64,000 nt of DNA from Lactuca virosa (GCA_928212115.1 CAKMRJ010005634.1:121640464-121704463); one strand, 5' to 3'. Shown: positions 42,984 to 56,310, counted from the stretch's first letter. Numbers and translations: made by a program. The notes: a model not told the origin generated them from the sequence alone.

Positions 42984-45900
42984 TTAAGGATTCGGTACCG
43001 ACTCTGCTTCCATCATTCCCAAGCCTTGCAGAATTTTATTGAAACTCGCTTCAGGTAAGGCTTTAGTGAATATGTCAGCCAATTGATCAGAGGATCGAAC
43101 AAAATGCACTTCCACGTTCCCATATTCTACGTGATCCTTGATGAAATGATATCTAAGTGCAATGTGCTTAGTCTTTGAGTGTTGTACTGGATTGTGACAT
43201 ATCCTTATTGCACTTTCTGAGTCACAATAGAGAGGAATCTTCTTCAAACTTAGCCCGTAATCTCTTAGTTGACTTTGAATCCAAATGACTTGAGAAGTAC
43301 AAGATGCTGCAGCTATATACTCAGCTTCGGCTGTTGAAAGTGACACGCAGGTTTGCTTCTTGGACTGCCAGCTAACCAGTTTTCCGTCAAGAAATTGGCA
43401 TCCACCTGTAGTGCTCTTTCGGTCCAGACCACATCCTCCAAGATCAGCATCAGAAAATGCTTGAATAAAGAATCCAGATCTAGCAGGATACCAGAGACCG
43501 AGAGATGAGGTTCGCTTTAGTTAACGGAAAATATTTTTCACTGCCACCATGTGAGGTTCTCTTGGATTAGCTTGAAACCTGGCACAATAACAAACAGAAA
43601 ACATAATGTCCGGTCTACTAGCTGTTAGATACATAAGGGACCCTATCATTTGTCGATATAGTGTTATGTCAACAGCAAGTTTTTCCAGAGAAGGTGTTAA
43701 CTTAGTGCCAAACGCCATAGGAACCTTCACTTTTGAGTCTCCTGTCATGCCAAATTTTGTTAGCAGGGTCTTTGTGTACGCCTCCTAGTTGATAAAGATA
43801 CCTTCTGGTCCCTGTCTAATATTCAAACCAAGGAAAAAATTAATCGGACCCATTGCGCTCATTTCAAATTTAGTCTCCATCAACTTCCTGAATTCAACTG
43901 TTAAGCTAGGATTCGTGGAGCCGAAGATGATGTCATCGACATAAATTTGAACTATCATTAGATGTTCGCCTTCTTTCTTTCGGAAGAAGGTTGGGTCAAC
44001 CGAACCTTGCTTAAATTTCGACATTTTCAGAAAGCGAGTTAAAGTTTCATACCAGGCTCTCGGTGCTTGCTTCAAACCATATACCGCTTTATCCAGCACA
44101 TAGCAATGATCAGGGAATTTCTCATTCACGAACCCAGGAGGTTGCTCAACATACACTGTTTCTTCTAGTTCCCCATTCAAGAAAGCGCATTTAACATCCA
44201 TTTGGAAAACTTCAAAGTTTTTATGAGCAGCATATGCCAGGAAGATTCTAACTGATTCCAACCTAGCTACTAGAGCGAAGGTTTCCTCATAACCTATCCC
44301 TTACTCTTGGCAATAACCTTTCACCACCAACCGAGCCTTGTTGCGAATGACATTCCCTTCTTTATCTAATTTATTTCTGAAGACCCATTTTAAGCCGACT
44401 ACTGAAGCATCCTTTCGTGTAGGAATCAGCCTCCAAACTCGGTTGCGTTCAAACTCATGGAGCTCATCTTGCATTGCTTAAACCCAATCAGAATGATCAA
44501 GTGCAGCATTAACTGTTTTCGGCTCGATCTTGGATATGAACGAATTAAACATACATAATTCAACTTTAGAGAATAATGCAGTTTGCTTCGCTTTCAACTG
44601 TGAGCGAGTGAGTACTTTTTCAGATGATTCTCCAATAATTTGAGCTTTGGGATGGTCCTTGGTCCATTCGACTAACGGAGGATAATTTGGGTCATATGCT
44701 GGATCCAATTCAGCATTCACTTCCTCTTCAAGTTCTGATTGATCACCTTCACCTTCGTCAGTTGCATTCTCTTTCTCCCCCTCGACTGGCGAAGTGTAAC
44801 CTGTGGCAGCATCAGAATATGCATCCTTTGTGGGATTTGGATTCTCTCCCTCGATTGGACTACTATTGGGTGGGTTTGGAGCAGTATGTTCACCCTCGCT
44901 TGGACCTTTAGGAGTTGGGGATAGAATAGGACTCTCCCCCTCGAAAGACATTTCGGTTGTCTTTTGTGCTGAAGAACTCTCCCCCTTGAATATTGAGCCG
45001 TTGATGGGAGAGTCAGTTGAGGATTGAACACCTATAGTTTTAGGAGGTTCACTTTCCATTTCTTTGGCAGCTTCATCTATGATCTTCTTGAGATTATCAA
45101 TTTTGTTATCTGCTGCTTTCGCCTCTGAGTGTGTCGCTTTCTCTGGTTCATCGAATAACCGAATGTACTCTTCAAACAAGTTGGATATAGGAACCGAGAC
45201 CTGTCCAGATTCCGGAAATATTTCATCTAAGTCACTTTCACTCCTTTGCACTTTCTTCATGTAGTTATCGTCAAAGGTGACATAATATGTTTCTTCAATT
45301 CGTTTGGAGCGTTTGTTCAACACTCTGTAGGCTTTTGAAGTGAGTGAATAACCAAGAAAAATTCCTTCATCTGCTTTGACGTCAAACTTGTTTCGGTTCT
45401 CCTTTGAATTAAAGATGAAGCACCTCGAACTGCACACATGGAAAAATTTGACGTTGGGCTTTCGATTGTTTATGATCTCGTATGGAGTGATTGAGAATCT
45501 CTTGTTGAGCAAAGATCGGTTTTGAGTGTAGCACGCGGCTGCAACTGCATCAGCCCAGAAGTATAACGGAAGAGAAGCGAAACTGAGCATGGTTCCGGCT
45601 GCCTCACACAAACAACGATTTCGTCTTTCAACAATCCCATTCTGTTGTGGTGTATAAGGGGCCGAAAAATTGTGAGTTATCCCCTTGTCAGCCAGAAAGT
45701 CCTCAAAATCGTTATTCTTGAATTCCAGACCGTTGTCACTTCTGATATTCCTCACCGTCTTTCTCAGCTGCACTTCCACTTGCTTGATAAATGTCTTCAA
45801 CTTGGGAGTAGCATCTGATTTCTGCTTAAGAAAGAAAACCCAGGTGAAGCGAGAAAAATCATCTACAATAACAAGAATGTACTTACTACCACCGATGCTC

Positions 45901-46560
45901 TCGATAGCCGAAGGTCCACATAAGTCAATGTGTAATAGTTCAAGAGCTTCAACAATCTTTGCATTAATTCGTGTAGGGTGGCTCTTTCTGCTTTGTTTGC
46001 CCATCTCACATGCAGCACACATATGTTCCTTGTCAAACTTGAGAAGAGGGAGGCCTCGAACGTGATCACCAAGCACCAACTTATTAATGTCTTTGAAGTT
46101 CAGGTGCGATAGACGTCGATGCCACAACCAGCTTTCATCAGTGTTCGCCTTTGACAGCAGACATATTGCTGGTTTTCCTCGTATTGGGTTGAGATTTAAA
46201 GGATACATTTCTCCTTTGCGTTCAGACTTTAGCAGAACCTTTTTCGATTGTTTTTCTATTATTTCAGAGCACTCAATCAAATGATACTTTCAGACCTGTT
46301 CCCACAACTAATTGTGACACGCTGATGAGGTTATGCTGCAATCCTTCCACATACGCCACTTTTCGAATCGAGAAATCTCCATTGGTAATCATACCATATC
46401 CCTTGATTGTTCCATAGGAGTTATTTCCATACTTTACACACCCACCATCTATTAGGGACTGAAACTCCCTCAGTTCTTCCTTCATTCCTGTCATGTGACG
46501 CGAGCAGCCACTGTCTATATACCATTCATCATCGAACTGCTCATCACTGATTACCTGCAA
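42984..46560 (-). pseudogene. Copia pol: protease, integrase, RT, RNase H
   Basis: Minus strand. Protease YIDSGCSRHMTG at about 46510 has an intact active site; the protease frame breaks at 46273-46280. Next come the GAG-pre-integrase module (WLWHRRLSHLNF, CAACEMGK), the integrase core (HIDLCGPS, then RSDNGLEFKN, then YTPQQNGIVERRN) and a long acidic Pro/Ser-rich linker (45250-44600). RT carries MDVKCAFLNG and YVDDIIFGS (YVDD at 43930-43944). RNase H: SLSTAEAEYIAAASC, and the end IFTKALPEASFNKI. In-frame stops at about 44478, 44307, 43785 and 43520 interrupt an otherwise complete frame. The wording is typical of the SIRE/Maximus lineage. It is a dead but little-decayed copy. Confidence 0.85.
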
Positions 46561-48297
46561 ATTTAAGCAGATTTAGGAACCCAAAGTTTCTTGGGTCCTG
46601 GTGAGTTTTTCATATAAAAAGGAAGTACATAAGAAATATCAACTAAATATGTTCTTTTTACTAGAGTCGTTTGATCTTTTCTTTTAATGGTATACATCTT
46701 GATTTTTGTTTTATCTTGTTTTAATTTTTGGTGCATTAGTTGGTGTGTTGTTAGATGGTTTAGCTGGCTTTTTCTTATTATGGTACTCAGATTTTGATTC
46801 GAGCTTTCCCTTTCCTTTGATATCCTTCATTGAATTTGTTTTGCTATGGGAGTTAGAAGGACCGAAACTAGACTTGGGACCGAAACTTGACTTGGGAACG
46901 AAACTTGACTTTCGGTTTGGTACGCTAGTTTGGGAACCGAGAGTAGATGTTCGGTTCTGACATTTGGAATAGTAGGAATTTGGGCTGAAATTTTCTTTTC
47001 CTTTTAGTTTTTCCTTTCCTTTATCCGTTGATTCTTTCTTAGGAGGAACGTAATTGGGATTTTTGGATTCCCAGTGATGTTTTCGCTCATTCAGATTCCT
47101 TGCGTATCTTTGATTTCTTAAGCGTTTCTGTTCAGCTAACTCCTTCTGTGATTTGTGGATATTGAAGTTAGCCTTTGGCTTCTCCTTTTTACTTTCGGTT
47201 GTATTTGTTGGAACAGTTGGTTCTGTCATCGGTTCTTCAGGGATTTCTTTAGTTCCACTTGTGCTTGGTTTGTCAAAATTTGAGGGTTTGTTGATGGGTT
47301 CAGCAACATATCTTCCTTTAACCCTCCATTAAGTTTGCTCAGATAAGCCCACGGTTTCGTCTGTGTTGTCAATAGGGGCAGACCAATAATCGTCACATCC
47401 TTCAGCATTGTCTCTGTCGACCAAGATCTTTAATTCTGCCGTTTGTTTAGCAGTGACCCATGTAACTACATATACCTGATTCGGCACAGTTTGAACCTTT
47501 TGATAGACCATAACTTTTTCCTTGAGTTTTTGTGGCATTTCTTTCGACAAGCGAGCGAATTCAACCGAATTTTCAGAAATGAGGGGTTTTTCATTCTCGG
47601 TTTCACTCTTCATGAACTCAGAGCAATCAACTTCGTCTTCTACTGAGATTTCACTCATCTCACTTTCCTCATCAAATTCAGACGTATTATCTAAGTTCAT
47701 TTTATTTTCTGAAGTTAATTTGGCATTTGACGAGTCAAAGGATTGAATAGTTTCAGACTTAATTTTTAACCTATCATTTTCATCTAAAATATTCTTGAGC
47801 ATACATTTGTGTTCCTTAGGATCGATGAAGGTTTCTATCTTGTCCAGTCCTATTTTGTAAGACATGGATGTCTCTTCTGATGATACTACTGATTCACATT
47901 CTGCTATGACCTCATCCTCCTTAAATTCAAGGAAGGGTAACATCATCTTATGAATCTTCTTTCCTATCTCACAACTTAAATGCAATTGAGCAATATTAAA
48001 GTATAAACGCTTAGCAATTAAACAAAAAACATTTTTTTTTTGTTTTAAAAACTTTAAATTGTCTCTTTGCAAATAAATACTTTCATCCCTAGCCCTAATT
48101 AACTCCGCCTCCTTCAGCTCAATCCACATCCTTCTCTCCTCACTTTTTGAAGACACCCTGCTGAGTTGGTCAGTTAGGTTAGAATTCGCTAAGCGAGTTT
48201 ACATGAGACTACCACTTAAGTTAGAAAATTTAAATTTTAATTCATTTAATTCTTCTTCGTAATTTGTTATTGGAACTTTAAGTGATTCAAGGATGGA
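46561..48297 (-). pseudogene. Copia gag-pro spacer region (coiled coil, basic tail)
   Basis: Three consecutive minus-strand frames (48156-47329, 47408-47226, 47229-46711) with a stop or frame change between them. The first is charged and helical (AELIRARDESIYLQRDNLKF) with an acidic second half. The last is Lys/Ser/Asn-rich with short SSFGPKSSFGP repeats. This is the region between the gag knuckle and the protease in SIRE-like elements; its role is unknown. Confidence 0.6.
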
Positions 48298-49745
48298 TTA
48301 TACCTTTTTGATCAACCAATCGCAGTCGTTGATCTTCTCACTCATAGGCTTGGCCGCAAAACACTTGTCCTCAGTCAGGTTCGGTTCCTCACTAGCACTT
48401 TCGGTTGATGAACCAGCTGTGACAATTAAACACCTTCCAGCCGAACCTAGTTCCTTTGCCACATAAGCCTTTCCATGAGTGGGCTTTCTCACCTCTTCAT
48501 CTTCAGAGTCGGTTGACCAAACTTCAACGCCACCGAACTCATATTTATCTGCATTTTCCTGCACAATTAAGGCATTCATAGAACTATTATTAGCCTTCTT
48601 TTTCTTGATCTCTTCCAACTTGCGCATATAGTACGCCTCATCATCTTCACCATCTCTTTTCTCAGCCATTTTCCTTAGCATGCAGTCTTTGGCAAAGTGG
48701 TTCTTGCCGTGACAGTAGTTGCAGTTGAACCCAGAGTCTCCTGCAAGTTTGCTCTCCTTCTTGTCTTCATCCTTTTGAGAAGAGACCTTCGCTTCGTCCT
48801 TTACCTTCTCAGAACTGTAACTTCCCTGCCAGTTTTGGTTCTTGTTGACAAGAAATTTTCTTCGTGCAAACTTCTTTGGATTGGTGACCATCATAGCATA
48901 CTCTTCGCTTGTAAGATCACACTCAGACATATCAGACTCTTCTTCCTCTTCTGCAATGCTTTTTCCTTCGGAGACAAGCGCTAACGATCCCACACCCGAA
49001 ACTACCTTCGCTTCTTTGGTGACTACACTCTCATGGGACTTAAGTATTCCCACAAGTTTCGCTAGTGAGTAAGATTTAAACTGTTCATGCGCTTTCACGG
49101 TTGAAACCACAGCCATCCATTCTGGTCTCAGACCGTTCATGAAGGTCACCTTCTGCTCGATCAACTTTCTTTCTATTCCATGCTTGATCATCTTACTTAG
49201 GAGATGATTGAACCGATCGAAAGTTTGTATGAGTTTCTCTTCTGGTTTCTGTTCGAAAACTCCAAATTCTGACAGCAGCAAGGTTTGAATGGAGTGTTCC
49301 AAATCTTCATCAGTTGAATAAAGTTCCTTCAACCTATCCCAAATTTCTTTGGCCGTCATGCATGATCCAACCAATCGAAAAGTGTCAGATTGCAAGGCGA
49401 ATCTGATCATTCTCATGGCCTTCACGTTACACAGCAACTTGTCTTTCTCATCCTGTGGCATCTTCTCTACATCCGCCACAAGCTTGTTATATTCCTTTTG
49501 GGACTTAACTGTCGTGTTCGTTCCTGAATGAACAAACGGCCCAAGTGTGATAGCTTCCCAGATGAGATAGCCATTATCTTCAGATCCAACCACGTAGTCT
49601 TCAAAGTGATGCGCCCATACTTCATAGTCTTGAGTGTAGAGTATGGGTATCCTGGTTGTTGATCCAATGCTGTTTGAGATGTTGATGGGATTTGTTTGCG
49701 AATATTTCGTGAGACATGGTGAGCTGCTAGAATCAAACCTGTAAA
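48298..49745 (-). CDS. Copia gag polyprotein, start codon probably lost
   Basis: Minus strand, open from just after an in-frame TAA near 49755 to a stop at 48298. The frame reads RFDSSSSPC, then YTQDYEVWAHHFEDYVVGSE, then the UBN2 domain (about 49500-49080: FALQSDTFRLVGSCMTAKEI, LLSKMIKHGIERKLIEQKV). An acidic stretch follows, and one CCHC knuckle (CNYCHGKNHFAKDC, about 48730-48690). Where the initiator is expected, directly before FDSS, the codon is AGG rather than ATG. The first in-frame Met is far inside UBN2, so translation may be lost. Otherwise the gag is undamaged over 430 codons. Confidence 0.7.
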
Positions 49746-49878
49746 CTTGGGATTAGGGTTTTATCTGAAACAGAGTTGCTGTCGATACGAAGAAGACGGC
49801 TTCTATTTATACGATAAAAGTGGAAACCCTAAAGAATTCTGAATACAGAAGGAATGTGTATTGATCACACAGTCTCCT

Positions 49879-49890
49879 GCTCTGATACCA
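49879..49890 (-). promoter_or_regulatory. Primer-binding site of the nested copia
   Basis: Minus strand TGGTATCAGAGC, a perfect initiator-Met site, two bases inside the 5' LTR end (TTCTAACA). Confidence 0.9.
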
Positions 49891-49892
49891 AT

Positions 49893-50201
49893 TGTTAGAA
49901 CAAAGTTCTTTTAGGATCGTTAGATTCTATGCAAGCAAACAATTAAGAACGTAATCAAGAACACAAGAATGGCTTTGAATATGTCGAATGATTAATACTT
50001 CAACACCTCAGAAGAGCTCGATTAAGAACTTCAACTATAGAGGTGTTTAGGGTTACAAAACAATGAACGTAATTATCCACTCCCTCTAACGCATACATGC
50101 ATGCATATTTATAGTATAACCGTATCAGATAATCACGGATGGACAGGACCAATCCGGATACAAAACAAAAAGCCCATGACGCAACACAATTAAACTCAAC
50201 A
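49893..50201 (-). repeat. 5' LTR of the nested copia (309 bp)
   Basis: Minus strand TGTTGAGTTTAATTG ... GTTCTAACA. A TATA-like TATACTATAAATATG lies at about 50103-50118. The ATTCT duplication follows directly at 50202. Confidence 0.85.
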
Positions 50202-51344
50202 ATTCTCTCAAAAATCCTCTCAAGAACTCTCCTCTTCTCCTCTAAATTTTCGAGATTTGGTGTGTGTGTCTTCAAGAGGTTTTCATCTAGATCATCATCC
50301 TTGGTAAGTTGTAATCATACACTAGTTGTTATCTTCCATTCTTATGCTAAAAACTCCTTCTCAAAAAGCTTCATTTCCTGATCATGTTCCCTTGAAACAT
50401 TCAAGTTCGAAAACTTCTTCCAAGGAAGCAATCAAGGCCGAAAACACCTTCAGATCTCCTTTCATTTCTTCCTCAAAACCGAATCCATCATCATTGTGAC
50501 TTCATACCCCCTTGTTTTCGATTTTTACTTGGTTTTGGGGGAGAATACAAGTTGTTTTGTGTAGATCTATGTGTATATGCATGACTATGTGTGTTTCCAT
50601 GAGTTATTTGGTGATTATGTGTTACTTACTTCATTAATCTAAAAATATGTTAAGAACATGAAGTTTATCACTTGGATATTCATAAGAACCTTGAGAAAAA
50701 TATGTGTTATCACATATAATACATGTAAACTTGTAGATCTGGAATTTATACACTTAAAATAGCTAAAACATGTGTTGTGTACAAACATGGATAACTTAAA
50801 CTCAAAAATCAGCATTTGACAGAAAAGTTTTGGCCAAATATCGGACTGTTTTGATCACCTTAATGATAATATTTTTCAAAACTGTTTTACATACAAAAAT
50901 TTCAGGTTTATACCTTTAAAATGACTACTCTCACGTTTTCATACGATTTTTCTACAAATTTTGGCGAATTTTACAAAACTGCCTATCATATTTGAAATAA
51001 TTTCGGACCAGCCTGTGAAGGTGAGCAATTTCACACTTGTTTGAGGCCATTAAAAATTATGAGAAAACATTGTGAACAAAGTAGACAAATTTCTAAACTT
51101 CCAGAGTTTACGGATCCAAATTTTGACTTACGATGATTTTTGTACAAATTTTTTCCAATAACCGGGTCAGAAAAGTCAAAAACCAGAAAAATGTGTATTT
51201 TCACAAAAATCAAGCCAAAAATGATATTTTTGACAAAAATGGGTTAAAAATGTTATTTTTACAAAGACTAGCCATAAATACCAGTTTTGAACAAAATGAA
51301 GACTAAAGTGTTACTTTATTAAGATTGAGCCTTAACTGTAAATT

Positions 51345-51745
51345 TTTGGCTTATTGGGCCAAGAAGGTCACTTTTACAAAAAGTGGGTTTTTTATTCTTT
51401 TTTGGTAAATAATTGGGCTAAAACGAGCAATAAAATAACAAACGGGCTAAATTTTGCCATTTTCATGTTATTGGGCCTTAGTGGCCCATTTATATGTTTG
51501 ATGGATCCTGAATATTATTTGTATATTTATTGTGCCTCATTGACCCATTAACATGTGCGACGGACCTTGGATACTATTTGCGTGCTATTTGGGCTTGTAA
51601 ATACCTTACATGTGAAATGGGCCTTAGTTGTCCTTTTACATATATTTCGGGCCCATGTTATATGAATCTCATTCCTATTAGGTTTGAAATGACTCACATG
51701 TTTAGCGATGCCCTACTGGCTCACTTACATGGTTTGTTGGGCCTG
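51345..51745 (+). repeat. GGGCC site array, leader-side cluster of solo LTR 3
   Basis: Nine or so sites (TATTGGGCCAAG, ATTGGGCCTTAGTGGCCCAT, AATGGGCCTTAG, TCGGGCCCATG, TTGGGCCTGG) spread over 400 bp in the right part of the LTR. They use the same core as the upstream cluster at 41855-42200. Confidence 0.6.
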
Positions 51746-52653
51746 GAATGAGTTTTATACACTTTTCTTCGCGTAAATTCGATTAACGATCTAGTGAGTT
51801 TTGTCGGTTGACACCTATTGAGTGTACGATCGTAGTCTGTGATTATAACCAGAGTATCTTGGAGGGAGAGCACGAGTTTGTGTATAGATCTATACGGGAG
51901 TGACGCCCCACACCTGAGTTGTTCGCTACAGTTAGACTAGTCCAGTCTAGGGTGACAAACCGTACCTTAAACAAGTCGGCGTCTTCCAGACGTCAAGACA
52001 GGCGAAAGTGTCATTATCAAGTATGGTTGTAACGGCTCACTTAGAGGAATTAACGTTATAAATTTACGGAAGACCATTCTTTTCTTTTCTCTTTGGATTA
52101 CTCAGGAACATACATGTACTGGTACTCAACCTCGAGGGTTGGTACGACAACATTCTCTATTACAGACAACATCGGGTTGTCTGGGGGCATTCTCTTCACG
52201 TTTTCTGCATTATCTTTATACATTCTAATAAACAATACCACACATGCATTAATACGAGATCTGACACAAACATGCTAAACTGTTTATAGAAAATATCGGA
52301 TTTTCTGGGTTTTACGAATAATCCAAATCATTTTCACAAAAATGCTTATGAACTCACCAACATTTTTATGTTGACCTTTTTAAATTAACTTGTATTCTCA
52401 GGGAACCGTGGAAGCAGGTTCGGTGGATCACTTTAATGGACGTTTAGTTATATTTATGTTTCATCATACTTAGAACTTTTGGCATTTAATATTCAAACAT
52501 AATACTTGATGTGAACAATGTCAGTTGTAATATTGTAATGCATGGTGATGATGATGTTATGTTTCATATATATTCATTGTGATGATATTTCAATTCAAAG
52601 TCACATTAGCCCCCGGACGTTTACGTCATCTGGGTCAGGGGTGTGACAGTATA

Positions 52654-55600
52654 ATACAGCCAAGTACATTGTATACATATGGACCATCAGGTGTGATATT
52701 TAAGTAGGCTAAGGTGGAAACTGAATGTACACAGCCATATCCATTAAGTTGCCATAGCTTGCAGCTGCATTCCTTTTTTTCAACATCAACAGTAAACGCC
52801 TCGTCCATTTTTCCTTGCCTCAAACTTCATCCCCCCACAAGATATGACCTGCCAATGCCTACATATATAGATGAAAACCGCAAATATCATGACATGTGAA
52901 GAGTAAGGTACTATGTAATTGGATAAATGTACAAACCTTTGCTCAGTCTGGAGTAGGGATGAGATTTAGAACCGGAAAACCGGATCGGAACCGGAATTGG
53001 ACCGGAACCAGAACCGTTAGAACCGGAATATATAGAACCGGTTCCGGTTCCGGATTTAAAAAATGGCTTTATCCGGGTTCCGGGTAATCCGGGTTTGGGT
53101 CCATCGGGTCCGGGTAAACCGGGTCTAAAATCCGGAACCGGTGTTTGGAACCGGAACCACTTTTAGGACCGGAACCGGTTTTTGTGAAACGTTTAAAAGA
53201 TGTATATCTCATTCGTTTCAACTCCGATTGACATGAGATTTTTAGTTTTATATTCATTGACTTACAATCCCCGAAAGTCGAGATATCAAAGCTGGAAATT
53301 TTTAGTTTTTCAGTTTTTTTGTATTCAGTGAAAGTTTTAAAACATGCATATCTAATTAGTTTGAAGTCGGATTGACATGTGGTTTTTTCCAACTTGTAGT
53401 TTACAGTTTGTACATGAGTTTAGACTATAATTTTGTCATTTTTGGTTTAACATTCAATGATTTAAAGTCCTGCGAAGTCGGAATATCAAAACTGAAAATT
53501 TTCAACTTTTCAGCTATTTGTTTTTGTACTGTGTATTATGTGAAAATGTTAACACATGCATATCTCATTCGTTTAAAGTCGAATTGACATGAGGTTTTTT
53601 CCAGAGTGCTTTTAGAGTTTGTACATGATTTTAGACTATAATTTTGTTAATTTTGGTTTCATATTTAATGAGTTATAGTCCCCCAAAGTCGGGATATCAA
53701 TATGAAAATTTTCAAAGTTCAACCCACTAAGTAGTAAGTAATTACCAAAAAATTCCGGTTTTTCCGGGTTTTCCAATTCTAAACCCACTTTATCCGGTTC
53801 CAACCTACCCACTTTGATGTTTCCGGGTTTTTCGGTTCTAGACCCACTTTACCCGGAACCATACCCGGAACCGAACCGGAACCGGTACCTATATACCGGT
53901 TCCGGGTTTTCCGGGTCCGGGTCCATCCGGTCCGGGTTTGGACCCACTTTCATCCCTAGTCTGGAGCATATTCAACCGTATTCTGATATTTGGACAAACA
54001 AAATAACGATTCTATCCTTGTCCGGTTAGTTTCATAGTCACCATCCTTTGCATCACATATATACGAATGTCCTTTAACATGCTGATTATTGGTTTCTTCC
54101 GGGCATCCAAAATCACACTATTAAAACTCTCTGAAAAACCATTCTCTACTGACTCACAAGAATTATGAACTCTGAAAAAAGCCAAAGACCAAGTCTTTGG
54201 ATCTCTATCCATAAGATGCACAACTGCTTCCGGATTTAATTTTCCAATCTCTTTCATAACTACATTAAATTGTGCTTCAGTTGTTGCCTTGCTCGCTTTC
54301 CAAAACATATTTTCAAACTTGGATCCACTAAATCTCTTTCTAAAATTCACATAGATATGTCTAGCACACTGCCTATGTTCGGCTGCTGGAAATACTTTCT
54401 TTACTGCCTCAATCAAACCCTACATAAGTCACATTAATGTTTGAAATTAGAATAACAATTAGTAATTTTAGAACATGCACTAGTTTTGAACCATACCTTG
54501 TGTTGATCCGAAACTTGGAACCATACCATGTCCATCATTCCAACATTGCAAATCTTCTGAAAGAGTTTCCATGAACCATTTCCAATTCTCTTTGTTTTCC
54601 ACACAAACAACTGCCCAAGCAATCGGGAATATTCCATTGTTAGCATCTCTACCCACAACAAAGCAACTCCACTTGACAAAAACTTTTCAGAAAACAACCA
54701 TCCAGGTTAATGATCCTCCTACATCCTCCCCTTCATCCCTCTTTTACTGAAGCAAACCATATGTATATTTTGCGGAAATAATTCTTACCATCAGGCATTG
54801 AATCAACACAAATTTTAACTGTGGATCCAGGATTTGATCTTCTAATCTCCTCACCATATGACCATATTCTTGCATAATTTTCAGCTATTGTGCCTTCAGC
54901 TAGACTCAATGCATAATTATTGGGTCGCCTACACTGACTCATACTCACATTAATCCCAAAAGTGGTTTTTACCTCCTCTCTAAGCAATCAGACGCTCATC
55001 TTTTGATTGTTATAAAATTGGTGCTTAAAGTGGGTCCCTATCCATTTGTAAGTCACAATTGATCCGAATTTGAAATTATTTGCACAATTATGCTCACCGT
55101 TAAGAGACTTTATCTGGAAAGACTTATCATCACTCATCCAAGAACCCCAAAGCCTAAAAGTACATTTTCCATCACAACATTTGACAAGTAATCGTCTAGT
55201 ATCATTCTTAACAAAACATAATTTATAACCATTCGCGACAGCATAGTTACAAAGCATGTGTTTCAATTGCTTAGGACTCTCAAACCTCATACCTAAAACA
55301 GGTTCCTGCTCCTTCCAATTGAGCTTATCATTAAAAATGTTTGGCAATTCGGGATAAACATCTTCATTGTCACCCATGTCTTCTTCTACTGCCTCACCTA
55401 CACCTGCTTTCTCACCCATGTCTACCTGAATCTCATTACCCTTTATAAAAAAAATGAGGCTTCTGATGGTCATCCTCATCGTCATCGACATCCTCATCCT
55501 CGTCGTCATCATCGTCGCCATTTCGCTTCCTCATCGTTTGTGTCACCCACATCCCGATGCCCTGTTGCAACTTCTTTAACCAGTCCTGCACCATCAAGTA

Positions 55601-55976
55601 CTTCTTCCTGTACGTTACCAACAAACTCGTCTTTGTGTTCATCCAACCATTCTTGTATGTTACTATTCCCAAAATGGTCTACATACATAGGGAGTATAAC
55701 ACCACATTTATATGCAATTGCTATGAAGTCGTAATAATCGGGGTCATTGCAAATTAAAGTCAAACCTTTTGGAAAATCAATATCAGGTTGGCAGTAATAG
55801 AGCTTCTCACACTTTTCCCCAGTGAACCTTTCGATGAACGCAACACACCCATCCTTGTCCATTCCTGCGAAATCGATGTCCGAAAACCTCTGAGTAATTC
55901 CACCGGTGTAGCGTATGGGGTTTCTGGCGAACATTCCTTGGAAGTGGACATCTACTTGTAAGAATACAGGTTCCAT
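52654..55976 (-). pseudogene. MULE transposase (mudrA-like), N-terminal and catalytic part
   Basis: The start is taken at the ATG 55976, with a TATA-like box at 56051-56060. The N-terminus (GITQRFSDIDFAGMDKDGCV) is the PB1-like domain of plant MULE transposases, followed by an acidic run near 55500. The Mutator DNA-binding domain follows (GMRFESPKQLKHMLCNYAV, CTFRLWGSWMSDDKSFQIKS; about 55330-54990). The catalytic region shows LDGCFLK (54690), RDANNGIFPIAWAVV (54640), SDQHK (54500) and HRQCARHIY (54370). The SWIM zinc finger CSCKLWQLNGYGCVH is at 52800-52750. An intron with GT...AG borders separates SDQHK from LIEAVKKVF (about 54498-54422). There is a stop near 55000, and frame changes near 55520, 55445, 54660 and 54520. 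A hAT element and the gypsy LTR split it further. Confidence 0.85.
52954..53958. mobile_element. hAT-type non-autonomous element, 1005 bp (TSD GTCTGGAG)
   Basis: TIRs TAGGGATGAGA (left) and TAGGGATGAAA (right, read inward) are flanked by perfect 8-bp duplications GTCTGGAG (52946-52953, 53959-53966). Both ends are dense with GGAACCGG/CCGGGTCC words, over about 220 bp on the left and 190 bp on the right. The middle has three diverged copies of a unit starting near ATGCATATCTCATTCG (53201, 53342, 53552). No coding capacity. It lies inside the MULE transposase gene. Confidence 0.85.
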
Positions 55977-56050
55977 GCTTGAGGATTCAGAAGCAGCTCA
56001 CAAAAAAGGGTTTATCGATGAAGTGTTGAACAGTGGAGGTAAAAGGGCTC

Positions 56051-56060
56051 TTTTATAAAG
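56051..56060 (-). promoter_or_regulatory. TATA box of the MULE transposase gene
   Basis: Minus strand CTTTATAAAA, 75 bp before the ATG and about 240 bp inside the right TIR end. Confidence 0.5.
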
Positions 56061-56214
56061 CATATACCGACAGTAAGAAGGAAGCGACTAATTAATGACA
56101 TGACATTAGACGAAAGTCATAGTCAGCATCCGATGTAGAAGGAGGTGGACTTAAAATGACCGGCTAACCCATTCACAATTGAAATAAGGACTTAATCGAC
56201 CCGACAAAGAGTAA

Positions 56215-56301
56215 TTCGTTACCTTATTAAGCCACAAAATAAGTTAAGTGACTAAATAGGTAAACCCTAAAAACATTATAGGGCCTATACGTCATTTTCC
56301 C
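56215..56301 (-). repeat. Right TIR of the MULE
   Basis: Inverted copy of 39336-39422; see the element entry. Confidence 0.9.
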
Positions 56302-56310
56302 TATTTTTTA

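Larger units (their letters stand above)
42530..50201 (-). mobile_element. Copia (SIRE-like) element, 7.7 kb, TSD ATTCT
   Basis: Perfect 5-bp duplications ATTCT flank it (42525-42529, 50202-50206). Genes are on the minus strand: gag, a long spacer part, protease, integrase, RT, RNase H. The right (5') LTR is complete at 309 bp. The left (3') LTR keeps only its outer 118 bp (42530-42647). The primer-binding site is normal. Coding capacity is nearly full, with about four single stops and one or two frame breaks, so this is the youngest retrotransposon in the stack. It lies inside gypsy solo LTR 3. Confidence 0.9.

Noticed and set aside
44687..45264. Plus-strand frames opposite the copia integrase linker
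   Set aside because: Antisense shadows of the acidic Pro/Ser-rich coding region.
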